64,000 bases of DNA from Trochalopteron elliotii (Eukaryota; Chordata; Aves; Passeriformes; Leiothrichidae). Both the position numbers and the translations under genes were made by a program. The stretch is taken from contig JANPWX010000097.1 in assembly GCA_024734555.1 (NCBI GenBank), forward strand, positions 2,527,048-2,591,047. Reading direction: 5' to 3'. Shown one piece after another: positions 23,251 through 36,350 of this stretch (the first letter of the stretch is position 1; every line of letters begins with the position of its first letter). The notes under the pieces are model-generated. The model made no database searches, was not told the origin of the DNA, and saw only the letters and a list, made by a program, of their open reading frames with translations.

Positions 23251-26200
23251 TTTGTAAATATGCCCAATTCCCCCTGCTACTGTCACTTTCTTGAAGCTGA
23301 ACCTTTGTTGAGCCTTGAGGCTATTTTAAGCTATTGCCCCTGGGACAGCTGTGGTGCCTTTGATCAGCATGGAATTTAGGCAGTGCAGGGTGCATGGGCC
23401 TTTTCTCCAGAAGGCATTCCTACAGTGGAGAGAAATGATAAAAACAAGTGGGACTTTAGTATGAATCCAGCTGTTCATGGTGGCTTTTGCAGGAACTGGA
23501 GCTGTCCTGAGACATGGTTTGGTATGTAACGGTGCAGGCTATAACCTAGCTGGGTGTTGTGCAGAATCCCTCTGCAGAGATGACAACCCAGCCAGGAGAA
23601 ATCATCTGTTTCTCATCCTTGGCATGGCTATTGGAGAATCACCAGGACTTTAATCCCAGGGGCTTGGTTTTGCAACAAGAAAAACTCAAACCTGTCTTTT
23701 GGTTGCAAGCATTCTTTTACCCTTTAGAAGTCAAGGTCCTGATATGGGCTTTTGATTAATTATACTTTTAAATCTTCCTCCTTTCTATTTAGGTTTTGAG
23801 TGTAGGTGCAGAATTTCAATGGCGATTGGCTTCTGCTAAGAGCTCTTTGGCAGCATAAGTAATTCAAACCTCAGAGAAATAGATTAAATATTGCAGCCTA
23901 AAGAGTTTGCTGAAATTACAATTCAAAATAAGTAAAAGTCCTTTAATTTCAGCTTTTAAACAGAAGTAGGGCTCTCCAAAGATGTAATCTGTGAGGCATG
24001 TCAAAGGTTTTTGACATTTGAAATTACAGCTCCAGTACCGAAAAGAGGCTGTCAGCCTGTAGCTTTGTGCTTTTCCTCCCTGCAAATGTGAGTTATTTCT
24101 TTTATCCCTCAATACATCACCAGTATATTGTTGTTTGTGGAGCTGCTTGAATTTAGTAGATGAGAATCAATAAATGAACCATTTGCTGCNAATTCTACCG
24201 GTTGGACATAATGTTTTGTTCTTAACAAATTCTTTCTGGCTGTTGCTCATTATCATTTTCCATTCAACAAATATTTGGTAACAAATAGATCTACTTTTTC
24301 TTTCTTTTTTTTTTTCCCTGAAAATTGAAGTTTTGGTGACAGACAATTGCACAAATTTTCCTTAATTTTTCCCCATCAGTTTCTGAAGACCAATGTGATC
24401 TTTACTCTTCCCCTGTCTCCAAGAAAAACTGGAAAGAGATCTGGTAATATGTGAAATTTAAGGACACATAACTAAATGCACAGGTGGAAAGAACTGTCTT
24501 ACTGGAACAAACCATGTGAAATAAGGGTTATTGGAAAATCACTCAACAGACCTGCATATTGAAGCATGAAAAGAAGTCCTCAGAGCATTTCTTGTCATGA
24601 AATTTCAGTGCTAAATTAGGAATAGAGAAGTTACTCCTATTGATGTTGGCAAACATAACTTCATCTAGAAAAACGGGTTTTATTTTTGCTTGTTTAAACA
24701 TAATTTCTCTCTTCTTATCAGGACAGCCAAACTTCAGAATAAAAATATGCAGAAAATGCAGTTTAGTCTGTTTTCTGCAGTTTTCAGATGAACCTTTGAA
24801 AAGCAGTTTAGTCTGAATTGAAAAGATACACAGAATCCCCACAACCCAACCTTCAACCAGATCCGTGTGTTTGCACTCTAAACAAATCCTCTTTTCCTCC
24901 ATGGCAGGTTGAAATTTTCCATTTTTTTCCTAGTTTTCTGCACCATGTAGTCTCTCATGTGTTACCATGTATTTGCACCACATGGCCACTCTCCAGGAGA
25001 GCTACAGGGAGCAGGTGCAGAGGAGCTCCCAGGACTCAGTGCTGGGTAGAAAGGAGCTACAATGCTGCCCTGTTTTGCAGTACTGACCATTCCCTGGAAC
25101 TGAAATTCCCTCTGCAGAGAAGGACACTTTGGGCCAGAGGGAATCTGATGGGCTCTGAACCCTGAAGCTGGGCAGCAATGGCTTGGCACAGCACAATCAA
25201 TACTGACTCAAATACATCCTCACACAAACTTCTGCTCTCTAAAAACAGGCACATACTTATGTATCTATTGCATTGGGCAGCCCTGCGTATCTAGACAGCA
25301 TTGGGCCTTTAGTGGTTCACAAGAAAGTCACTGCTCAACAAAGTCAGCAAATTTGTTTATTTTCTCCAGATGGAGAACTTCAACTACCAAAGGAGTGTTT
25401 AACACCCAGTGCTAAGAGTAGAAATTGTTGTACAGCTTCTGCTTATCCTTGGCTTCTGACAAAAGAGTGGGGAAAGCTCTACAAGTAATCGTGTTCATCA
25501 ATACTCAAGGTCTACTTAACTCAAATTTCCTGTTCTCAGACATCTAAGGCTGCTTCATAAGCATAAAATACAAATGATTTCTTCATCCCACATATATTAA
25601 ATCCTTCTGGGAATTACACACTGTAATCTTTCTCATATGCTTACTCAGATGCTCCCTAATGTCAATTTTTACTGATTGCCCAGAACACCCCTTTGCACAC
25701 ACATTTTAGGTGTTTGTGCTATGTAATCCAGTAGATCCAGTGAGTTTGAAATGAGTCGTAAAACAACAAGGGCACAAAGTCATCGATGGTGCTTCCTCTT
25801 TGTTTCTCTTGAAAGTTAATGGATGGACAGGAAGCTCTATTGCTGACTGATGAGCTGTTACTGCCTGTGGAGAGGCACTGCTTTCAGAGGGAAATCTAGG
25901 TGATTCCAGTAAGTTTTTAATAAGAGGAAAGTAATCTAGGATTGTTTCAGTCTCAAAGGTCACATCTGTACCCGTGTGAACTCATGTCCTTTCACTGAAG
26001 TCAGTGAGCCTAGGCTGATTTACCATAGCTGAGCACTGCCTGGATGTAATTAATCCATGGGGTTTGGGTTTTCTCTGCCTAATCTGTCATCCATTGCAAG
26101 CCAAAGCACATTAATGAGACTGTATGAATTGCCTGTAAAAGTAGGCATATCTTCTTGCCTTGCTGGTGAGTGCACAGGAGAGCTGTATTCCTAGTCTAGC

Positions 26201-29200
26201 CAAAATGATTCAAAGGGTAAACAGTTCTCTCCTTTTATATTTGACAGGAAAACACAGGACAGGTGAAACAGCATATTACAAACTGGCTTTTTTTAATTTC
26301 TGGGGAATTAGAAGCAGATCCACAGACGAACAAAAGGCTTTGCAAGACTCTGGAATCACTCTTACAGTGCTTGGGAGAGAAAACATAGAGGTGCTCCCTG
26401 TTCCATGTTTCCCTTTTTCATATTAACCATCACACACCATAAAACACAGGATCCAGGATCCAGTCTGCCTCTTTCCTCTTTCCCCAAGGAGTGAATATCT
26501 GCATCACTTGTTTGCAAACCCATTCACATATTTACTGGTTTTTCCCTGTGTAATGCATGGATCACAGGGCCCATAAACTGGCAGGCTGGGCACCCTTCTA
26601 GCAGGAAGTGAGTGATATGGGCATGAGTCTGCAGAAAGAGGAGCAAATGGAATTTGTTTCTTACAGACAGTCCTGGAGAGGTGTATTATGCACATCTCAC
26701 CATAGCTGGGTAAAGTCACTCTAAGGAGACAGGCCCTATGGGAAGCATTCCCTAGCCTGCTAATTACTGCTAATTATAGGTGTAATCTACTAAATGCAGC
26801 CATCTGGGAAGTAAGGCTATTTAAAGTACTTTAAGACTCTCTAGCTCTGCAAGGTACTGTGTAAAATCAGGTGCCATCCTGACAAAGACTGTGCTACGTT
26901 ACCCATACATTTCATTGACTGTTGGGTGGGACTTAGGTTTTAAAATTTCCTGGGGTCCTTTTACAGAGATATGTTTTGGAATCTGAAATTGTTGCTTCTT
27001 CTCATCTACTTTGCTTCATTACATGGCTGAACTATCAAATATCTGAGTGTTGTGAACTGGGATTACTTTTTTCCCACCATCCTAAAACCCCCAGAACTCC
27101 AATGTGCTGAATTTGAAGAATACTGATTGTCAGAACAGGAAAAAAACCAAACCCTTCTTTTGAAGACATCACATGCAATCCCAGCCAACCATGCTGAAGA
27201 TGAAGGCAAGATGATGAGTTGGGGAGGGAAGAGAGGGTTGGATGGGAAGAGACACAGACAGCAAAATAAATAAAAATTTAAAGAAATTAAAAGGCTGAGA
27301 AACCATGTGCTTGCTATCTACAAATACTCACACTGCAGAGAAAGATTTATGCAGGTTAAAGGACAAAGATAGTGCAAGATCAAATAACTATGAAGTATCC
27401 ACAGTTAAAAAGAGGCTGCATGTAAGCAAGCTGTCAAATCATCTGGGAAAAAATATTCTGGGGTGTTTTTCAGAGCAAGTGACTAGGGAGACCCCAGATA
27501 ATCTAAAAAATAATGGTGTCAATTTACCAAAGTGACAAATGGCACCTGTCAGACTGAATTCAGTAACCCAAGATGTCCTGCTTAGTCCTGTATCAGCTTT
27601 TCAGTAAAAGCATTGTGAGGTTTATTCTCTCCCAGGGACAAAAATATGCATTCTGATTGTTGTTCAAGGTGCAAATCAAAACATTCAGGTTAAATGTATG
27701 TTATTCATTCAGGAATGCACATTCATGCAGGAAGATACTGTTCTAGCAACTGATAAGTCAGAGAAGAGTCTGTACTGCTTTGAGCCCCAGGCTGTCTGAA
27801 ATTATTTTCCAGTGCCCTCCATTCTCAGTGCTCCTGAAAACCCAAAGACAGCACTACTGATTCTATATATTCAAAATTATAACCAGAATCCTTGCTGCAA
27901 CTGCTAATATCATCATTTTGTCTTCAAGGCAGTAAGATTTCAAGCATAAGAAGTATAAGATGTCACTTGACACCTTGTTTTGGAGCTACAAGCTTCACTT
28001 TTTATAGTTATGAGGGTAACAGCTCACTATGTTTCTCAAAATGAGAGCTGAGATCCTTGTACATAATTCTGGAAACTGGGACTTCACAAAAATACCAAAT
28101 AGCATGACAGAAAAAGAGAGAGAGAGAGTAAAAAAAGGCTCTATCAGCATGCTACTTCTTTTTCCAGACAAATTCATAAACCAAACCAATATCTCCAGGA
28201 AGTATTCTGGTGTTGTGTATTTTTGCAACCCATCCTTGCTACCAGTGCATTTGGAGGAAAATGGAATCCTGGTTTCTTGTGGGACCAGGGATCAGGAAGG
28301 GCACAAAGGTGCATGAGAGGTGTCTGCATGCAATCTCCATTACTAGAGGCACCCAGCTCTGATTTTGCCTGAAGAAGAGAGGGGACAATCCTTTATGAAA
28401 TCAGGAAAACTCCGGTCTGGAGGAAGTATAATGAAGAAGGCAAGGTTTTTGGAACCACCTATGACTTTAAATATTTGTTTTTAATAAACCAGACCCAACT
28501 GCCACCAGTGCACTCTGGAAACAAAGCCATTCCTGTTTCCAAGTAGCCTGGCCAGGCTGACACTCCTCAGCTACTTGGAGAACTAAAAGTAGCAATGCTG
28601 GAAGTTCCCCAGTGCTGGACATCATGTTCCAGTTAACAAAAATCAGCCTGACACTCCCGGCCATATTCAAAGAATTGGGGGGCTTGAACACACAGTTAAG
28701 TGGCCAATTAGTGAAACATAACATTGCATGGCTTCTTGACCTTTCAGAACTGGAATGAATTTGCCAAACAGGAAAGAGTAGGAATGAAACAGAACGAGAA
28801 ATTCAGAAACCCTCTGTGTATAATCTGCTGATGCCTTGCACCTCCAGGCTCATTTCAGGTCTCTTGGCAGAGGAATTCATGAGTGTCAGCACATTTCCAG
28901 GGGTGAGAGCAGAATCCTGCATAACCTGCTCCACCACTTCTGCCTGTGTGAATTAAAAGAATGTGGTGTTTTATGTCCAGTTTACACTGACAGAAATGTA
29001 TATCCCTATGTACCTCTGACACTTGCCTGTCCTGGCTGGGTTATTAACCATTGCTTGTGAGTGATGCACCAAAGCAAGGACATCAGAACAGCAGTACAGG
29101 TTCAGGCCTTGGGTCCCTCTGCCCCATGATTTGTTTTCTGACTGTGCCATAGGCAGCGACAGGTGGAGCAATAAGGTTGGAGCAAGAGCATTCAATGCTC

Positions 29201-31531
29201 CTGTCTTCCAGTATTGAGTGGTTCTCAGATTATTTTTGAGTGACACACATTTTTTGTAATCCCCTTCTGGTGATCTCACTGATCTCTTTTAGGCCCCCCG
29301 AAAGGAAAAAAAAGTGCTTTGGGTCCCCAAAACTGTGTCAATATAATGATGTTTGGGGTTTTTTTCCTGTTTTCTTCTCTGTGTTTTTCCTAATAATTCC
29401 TAACACCGCATTTACTTTTGTTGCTGCTAAGCCAGCACTGAGTTTATAAAATATACCTGGATCACCTGTGCCCAGCTGTGCTCCCTCCCACTTCTTGGGG
29501 GACAAAGAGCATGGGAAACTGAAAAGTCTTTGACTTAGAGGAAGCAGTACTCGACAACAACTAAAACATCAGTGTGTTACTGAAGTTTTTTTCATTCTGA
29601 ACCAAAATCACAGCACTGTATCAGCTACTAGGAATAAAATTGACACTGTCCCAGATGAAACTAGGACAGGTGGAAAACTCATGGCTGGGCAGCACAGACT
29701 TTACTCTCATATTCTTTGAATTCACCTGGTCCCCCTTCAAGCTTTCCCCTAGCAAGGAATACTTGCCTGAATTAAGAGAGAGATGCAAGGCCTGGGGAAG
29801 CGACGGGGAAAAAAGGGAGAAGCAGCTGTGCCTGGAGGTGGGAAGGCAGCTACTGCTGTGCAAGCTGGAGGGCAGCATCCAGTCTTCTTTCCAGCTGTCT
29901 GTCCTGTGACTGGGTGGTACTTCATTGCCAGCTGGGGTTAAACCCTGACACTGCCTTCACTTTTCTCTCAGAGGCCTCTTGAGGAAATTTGGGCAGCGAA
30001 ATGCGGAGAGTGAGGTACATAAATGGCACATGAGGCAAATGGCACATGCGGCAATCTGGTGGTTCCTGAGGGCAGGATGACTTTTCCCAGCACTTGCTGA
30101 AAGCTGCTGCCATTGCACCTTCCCCCTGGCCTGGGCACACCACCCTGCAGTGCTTGCACAAAGCTGCCAGCAGATCTGTCCCGAGGGAACAGACACGGCC
30201 AGTGAAGCCTGTGCCAGTGAGACAGCAGCTGTCTGGATCTGTTCTCTTTTTCTTTTTTCTCACTGTGATTTGCATGTTCTTCCTTGATAGCTGTTACCTT
30301 CTGCTCTTGAAATTGTGTTGCAGTGTATTTCCCTGTTATTCTTTGGGAGCATTTTCAGAGATGTCTCCAGAGCAGCCTGCCCTGGCCCCAGCACCCCATC
30401 CCTCCTTTGTACCCCTAGCTCCCAGCCATATCCCCTTGGCAGTCCTGCTGCTGGGACCTGCAGGCATCCCCAGGTACAGAGGAAAGATTTACAACAAGGA
30501 ATAAAGGAGAAGTCGCTCATGAATAAATAGATCTGCATCCACTTTAATCTGACAAGCCATAGGACTGCTTTCCCTGGCTTCTGACCAAGCTCCAAATTAT
30601 TTTTGCCAGTCTGCCCCTGGGGCAAGGCTGCACAAGGAGTCAGTGAGGGCACTCTGAGCACTGAAACTAACTCCCCATGCCAGATCAGGTCAGTGACTCA
30701 GTAGGAAGAGTTTTTCTTGGTGGGTTACCAGCAGTGCTATGAATAACACCATGATCAGGCAGGGGGTTTCCTAGGGAAGATTTCTGCCTGACACTGTCAT
30801 TGTGTCAGACCTTCTTTGAATGCCCCAAACTTAGGAAGCTTGTCTATATAACATATGGTAATGGCGAATTACATTTGTGCTTCTCCCAGGGAAAAATTAA
30901 ATATAAAATGAATTTTAAAAATAGAGCAAAACCTGGAGATGGACTTGTATTGAAAAACAACCAGGCCTGGGCACTAATTTCAGAAGATTTGAACTGGATG
31001 CTCAGACTGTCTTTTACCTTAAATGAGAACAATGAACGTTAGATCAAAACCCAGCCAAAATTTGCCTGTTAATGGTCAGTGATATGGGCCCTTCTGTACA
31101 ATTATTTACTAATCCTTGCTCATCATGAAAGCTCATCACTGGCACTGCACCTTTTGGGCTGTGGAGAGGTGTGTGCAGCTGGAATATCCAATACTGGGAT
31201 CAGCTGTGTGACTGGGGAACATCCAGCATTTCCAAACCTGCCGCTGTTCACACACTGCACTGACATTGTGCAGCTCCTAATATTTTGCTGCTCTAGGCAA
31301 CCACCTGTTATGCTTTTTTGTCACAAAGCCAGTCTGCCATGGAAACACTTCCAGTCCACCAGCAATTGCTATGCATTAGGTCATTGCAGAGATGTTAAAT
31401 CCTGGATTGTAGATGTCTGTGTTGGGATCCAAAACGTGAAGTACAGTATTGCTTTGGGATTAGACTGCCTTCACTCTTGTTCACGACAACACAGCCTGAT
31501 GAGAGCTCCTCTACATCACCTGAGCTTCTGT

Positions 31532-31855
31532 TTATGCTATGGCAGGTAGAATCATGCACCCAAACCCTGACTTTAATAGGTATTGTTGTCTTTTATGAAA
31601 CACAGTACTAAATACTGTGCAAACCAGCGGAACAATCACCCCCATGCCAACAGCAGCTGCCCAGGAGCCCAGGATGAGCTGGGCTGCATAAGCTGCTGTC
31701 CTCAGGATGGCCAGGAATGGGGAGGGAAGTGTGTGAGCTGTCACTGCAGGGTAGGCACTGACACAGTGGCATTGTTTCACATAACTGAAGGCCTTGCTCA
31801 TGAGCAGCAGCAGCAGAAGGATGACAAAGATCTGTGCCACTTGTTCTGCACACAC
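31532..31855 (-). other. Unrecognised open frame with membrane-like segments
   Basis: Open frame of about 107 codons. It contains the hydrophobic stretch IFVILLLLLLM, partly from a CAG/CTG-rich run, and a second one, AAYAAQLILGSWAAAVGMGV. A passable acceptor (TGTGTGTGCAG) lies just inside the 5' end, but I see no convincing donor before the stop. I do not recognise a family. It could be a decayed exon or chance. Confidence 0.15.
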
Positions 31856-34800
31856 ACAACTTATGGCCCTTTAAAGCCATCCTGTCTGAGCTCAGTAACT
31901 GGTCAAGAGGGACACTGGAGAAGCAAAAAGGAAATAGCACAGAAGCACACAATTGTTTACAAGTGAGAGGGTTGCTGGTAGACAGCCAGGTGCTGGTGCC
32001 CTGGCTGCATGGCAGTCGATGGAGCTGTGTGGGGCTGAGTGCTTCTCACTGTATGGGTGTAAGGAGGGTGCCTGTCCTCAAGCAAACCAAAATAAGCTGA
32101 ACTTATCTCTAAGTGGAGGTCTGCTATTCCACTTGCGTGCAGGATATGCAATACATCTGGGATAATTAATTTCATAGCCTATTGTTACTTTCTTGTGTAT
32201 CAGACGTTTGCTGCTTCTGAAGCCTGTTGACTGTATTCAGTATCTCTTCCTGTTTAACTTTGTTATTCCGGTCTGAAAACTTTTTTTTTTTTAAGGGCTT
32301 GTCTTTTTATTTTCCCTTGAACTAGAGAATTTGCCTGAAGTATGGATGAGTCACAGAGACCATATTTCCTCTTCTCTGAAGCACATTTACATTTTTGAAG
32401 AATTACAACTGACAACGATCAGCCATACTTCCAAAATAGCCTTTCAGGGAGGAGAAAGGAGGAACAGTGATGCTGAAATCAGCCCAAAAGGTAAATGACT
32501 GAAAGGGGGGGGGAGACAGAGAAAACACAGAGTCTTAGAAGGGCAGTTGGATGAAGGCACTCACTGTGCAGCATTTGATGGTGGTGCCTCAGCTGATAAC
32601 GTTCCTGCAATCACAGACACACTGTCATTCCTGTCAGCAGCCATTCAAGCATATCACCAGCAGCTCTGATTACAAATATCAGAAGCAAAAGGAATACATA
32701 TTCAGAAAGTCAATTCATTTCCTTGGCTCCTAGCCCAACATTTTCTGAAGTGAGGGAAGGTTAGTTTATAATCGGCTGCAGAAGGTGCTGCCAACCCTGC
32801 ATTACCCCATCAAAGTCATTGTATTCGTTTCAGCTGAAAGAGAGTTCTAATTCTCCTCATCACAGCTGCTGTTTTGGATTTGTCATGAAGACAATGCTGA
32901 TAACACAGGAATGTTTTGGTTATTGCTAAGCACTGCTCAACATCAAGGCCTGTTCTGCTTCTCACCTGTTCTGCCAGCAGGTGGACTGGACGTACACAGG
33001 AAGCTGGGAGGAGTCACAGCTGACCCCAGCTGACCAAAGGGGATTTCTGTACGATATGGTGCTATGCCCAGCAATCAAAGTTAGGGGGAAAAGTTTGCCA
33101 GAGCTGCTGTTGCTCGGGCTGACTGGGCATTGGTTGGCTGGTGGCAAGCAGTCATGGAGGACTTTTTTGCTACACTTATTTTTTCCTGGTTTTGCTTTTC
33201 CTTGTTTCCTTTTTTTGACTTTTTAAACTGTTGTTATCTCAGCCCATGCATTTTCTAGTTTTTTGCCCTTCCCATTCTCTTCCCATTCCCGCTATGAGAA
33301 GGATGTTAACAAGTGGCTGGGTCATGCTTAGCTGCCTGACAAGTCTAAGTCACAACAGCAATATAGGTCCACAGCTGTTCCATGTTGTGGCTCTCATCTG
33401 AAGTATTGCAGTAATGTATTTTTAAAGCCTTTCATTTTTGTCTCAAAAACCAACAGATAATGGGGTTTCCCAGCTTGTCTTGTGGCTTAAGCTGTTTCCT
33501 AAATCAGGTCTTGTGGGTTTGTTTCTGACATTTCTATGGGATTTTGTTTTTGTTGAAGTTTGTTTGGTTTGCTTTTGATTTTTTGCGTAAAGCTGTAACA
33601 AGTATTTGCCTCATGAAGAAATCTGCTACTGAGGTCATTAAGGGCTAAAGTTTAAAGGGCTGCTATTGTCTCTGTCTTTTCATCCCCAAATTGTAAGACT
33701 GCAAGGAGTTCAAGAATGAAAGTCCTTTCTATGAGTATCAGCATGCAAATCAGTCTTCTCATATGCAGTCATTGACAAGACAGGCTAATTTCAGTTGTCT
33801 CTTTCTGTGCATCAGACTGCCTTACATAAAAGCCCATCAAGAGCTCACCCCGATTAGAGAGTCCTTGTGTAATGATTGGTGATGGCACAACTGCAGTCAG
33901 CGGGAGCCCCACAAAGGGTCCCCCTGACCTTCACTCAAGACTGGAAGATGATGTTACAATTCCACTGCACTGAACTAGTTATTCCAGCAAATATTTTGTA
34001 TTGTACTTCAGGACAGGCCAGGCTCTGTAGCTGCTCTTGTGAGGAATCATAGGTTGGGAGGCATCTGCTCTTTGCTTCTGCTTCTGTTAGACTTCACTGC
34101 ACAGCTGAAAAGGTGCACATAACCATCCTGCTTCCTGGTTATCTCCTCATTCCATGTCCTGCCTTGCCTCACCTGAAGTAACCAAAACATTATTAATTGT
34201 TCTTATTACCTACTGGCAGCACACAGGACTGATAGGACATGAAAATGTGAGCACTCAGGTGCTGCGTTGTGGCAGGCTGGTTCCCTGTAGGTTTGCTTGG
34301 TGGGACACAATCTGGGATGGAAAAAACATCTGGGATGTCCATCTGGGATGGACAGCAGAATAGAGTGAGATACTTATTACCCATTAAAAAAAAATAAAAT
34401 AAAAAAATCCGTGTACTTGCTTGCTTGGCTGAAGGGCTGATAAATTCTGATAAATTTCTGAATACTGAGAAAAGCAGTGATGGAGTGATAAACACTAATT
34501 AATTTTTCAGGAGATATCAGCAACAATTCATAGGTCCCAGTGTCAGTGGTAGTTTTCTCCCCAGGATTTAGCAACCTAAAGCACAATCCCTAGTCTCTGT
34601 TCAAGAGCCAGGAATAGTGGAAATTCAGGTGAGTACCAGTAATCAGCTGTCCAAACACCTCTGATCATATGCTTGTTCAAAGTGGCACATGGTTGTGAGG
34701 TGGCAGGCAATGTCTTATGCACACTACATTTTTTTCTTGACAATGCTGGAGTTATAACATGAAAGTTTGAAGAAGATAAAATCAAAATAGACAGGGGAAA

Positions 34801-35766
34801 TCAGTTTTGCTCCTGGGATTTAAATCAAGAGGATCTCCTACTGCCAATTACGGTTGTCATGCCAGAGTAACTTGATGTAAACCAGTGGGGTAAGAGACAG
34901 TGCAAACAAATAGTTACAGATGGTGTGAAAGAGGACAGCCTAGGATTCTCCTGCTCACAAAGCCTTTGCCATAACCACTTGTCCATTGTCTTTGTCATCC
35001 CACTTGCATTAGTGCTGTGAACTCTAGTAAGGTGCTGGGACATGAAGGATAGGACCCTGACAGCCTGAGATGAGAGAGCTGGAGTTGGAGTAAAGGCTGG
35101 AGGTAGAGATGTTCACGTCAGCACAGAGGAATGCCAAACTCCCAGGAGTGACAGCCGAGTGGCTTGACTGGGTTGACATCCAAGTACTGAGGAGGTCAAG
35201 ATAAAAGTAGGCTTCAATGTACCCTGCTTCACTGCTACTCTCAACCTCCCTGATGCTGGTATTTCTGTGTCCTATACCTCTAGTTTCTCCTGCTCTAGTT
35301 CCTTGGAGAGCACCATGCCTTTTCCAAGAAGGCACACCAGGTAGCTTAAGCAGTGGGATAAGCTTTTGTGCCTGAGGTTGCTTTGGATGATACCCTGTCA
35401 AGAGGTGGTATTTACCATTGTATCCCATTGGGGAAAATGTCACCCTGACAGCTGATTTTCCTGAGTCTGCAGCACCTTTTGGAGCACTGGCAGCACTGAG
35501 GTGTCAGCTTGCAATCTGGTCAGTTCTTACTTTTACAACAGTGCTTACCCGTGGTGCACTGATGTTCTGCAATTGCTGGCCAGAGGCATAATAGGGTTCT
35601 TTACAGAGTAGAATGAGGGATGTTCTCTATTTGGCTTCTTTAATTAGGCTTACCACTTCTGACACACACATACAAGTGTGTCTGCGTGTATATATAACCC
35701 TGAATGAATTTCTGGTTGTAATGTGCACCAAAGGTGTCCTTTTTCACTAGAGGACAGCCTCCAATC

Positions 35767-35792
35767 AATTGTTCCAATTCTTTGGAACAATT
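35767..35792. repeat. Perfect 11-bp inverted repeat (hairpin)
   Basis: Arms AATTGTTCCAA (35767-35777) and TTGGAACAATT (35782-35792) flank a TTCT loop. No flanking U-rich tail or other RNA-gene signal was seen. Confidence 0.8.
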
Positions 35793-36125
35793 TTTGAAGT
35801 GTTAAATTCTTCCAATTCTGCTTTGGAATAAATTCAAAGCTTTTCAAAGGAAAAGATGAGGTTTTCAGTTCATGCTGTGTCTGAAGAAATGGCTACACTC
35901 CACCTTAAAGCTTCAAGACCTTTTGTTACAGTCTTTATCAAAATCTGTATATTTTGATGAAATATTCTTGTTTTGACTTATCAGAATTTTAATAGAATGG
36001 CTGAAAACTGAAAATGTTTTTATTATGTGGTGCACATCAAAGTATGTTTAGGATATCTGTTTACACTCTGTGTTTGTTATGAGTTTAAAGATTACAAAGA
36101 TGGTCAAATGTTTTAACACTTCAGG

Positions 36126-36350
36126 TTGAGACTTTTTGAACTTCCTGCTCTGCACAAATCCTATTCTATCCCTTCAAGTGGAAAAATTAATGCAGTGATT
36201 AACAAAGGTACATCTGAAACTGGGATATCTCCCTACAGACTGCAAAGGTTGCAGGAAGTGTTGTTTCCAGTGATTGAATATGGTGATATAATTTACAACT
36301 GCTCAGCCACAGCTTTGCACAAATCAGACAAAATGCTCCTGATTACTTAG
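36126..36350 (+). mobile_element. Relic of a non-LTR reverse transcriptase (not CR1-like)
   Basis: The 74-codon frame contains RLQEVLFPVIEYGDIIY followed by a short Ser/Ala stretch and ALHKSDKM. This matches the C-terminal RT-region pattern 'F.x.V[IL][DE]YGDI[IL]Y ... LH.LD.V' of jockey-superfamily-type LINEs common in fish and other vertebrates. The corresponding CR1 segment reads differently (PHLEYC.QLWGP). The motif is followed by a stop at 36348 and I cannot extend similarity beyond it, so this is a decayed fragment. Family assignment is uncertain. Confidence 0.5.

Larger units (their letters stand above)
23251..36119. other. Gene-free stretch
   Basis: Mostly unique sequence with no recognised protein or repeat family. 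It holds one ambiguous base (n at 24190), a short (AG)n run near 28111-28127, and an octamer word ATGCAAAT at 33743-33750. An unrecognised minus-strand open frame (31532-31855) has membrane-like segments, and a hairpin-forming repeat lies at 35767-35792. GC is higher around 30.0-30.5 kb without clear features. Confidence 0.5.

Noticed and set aside
24190..24190. Single ambiguous base n
   Set aside because: A sequencing ambiguity in non-coding DNA with no biological meaning.
30094..30504. Pro/Ala-rich plus-strand frame
   Set aside because: Frames on both strands are open here because the DNA is GC-richer; no family recognised.
31079..31549. 156-codon plus-strand frame
   Set aside because: Low-information composition and no recognised family.
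34043..34065. AATCATAGGTTGGGAGG resembling a reversed CR1 tail
   Set aside because: Too short and with no further CR1 words after it.
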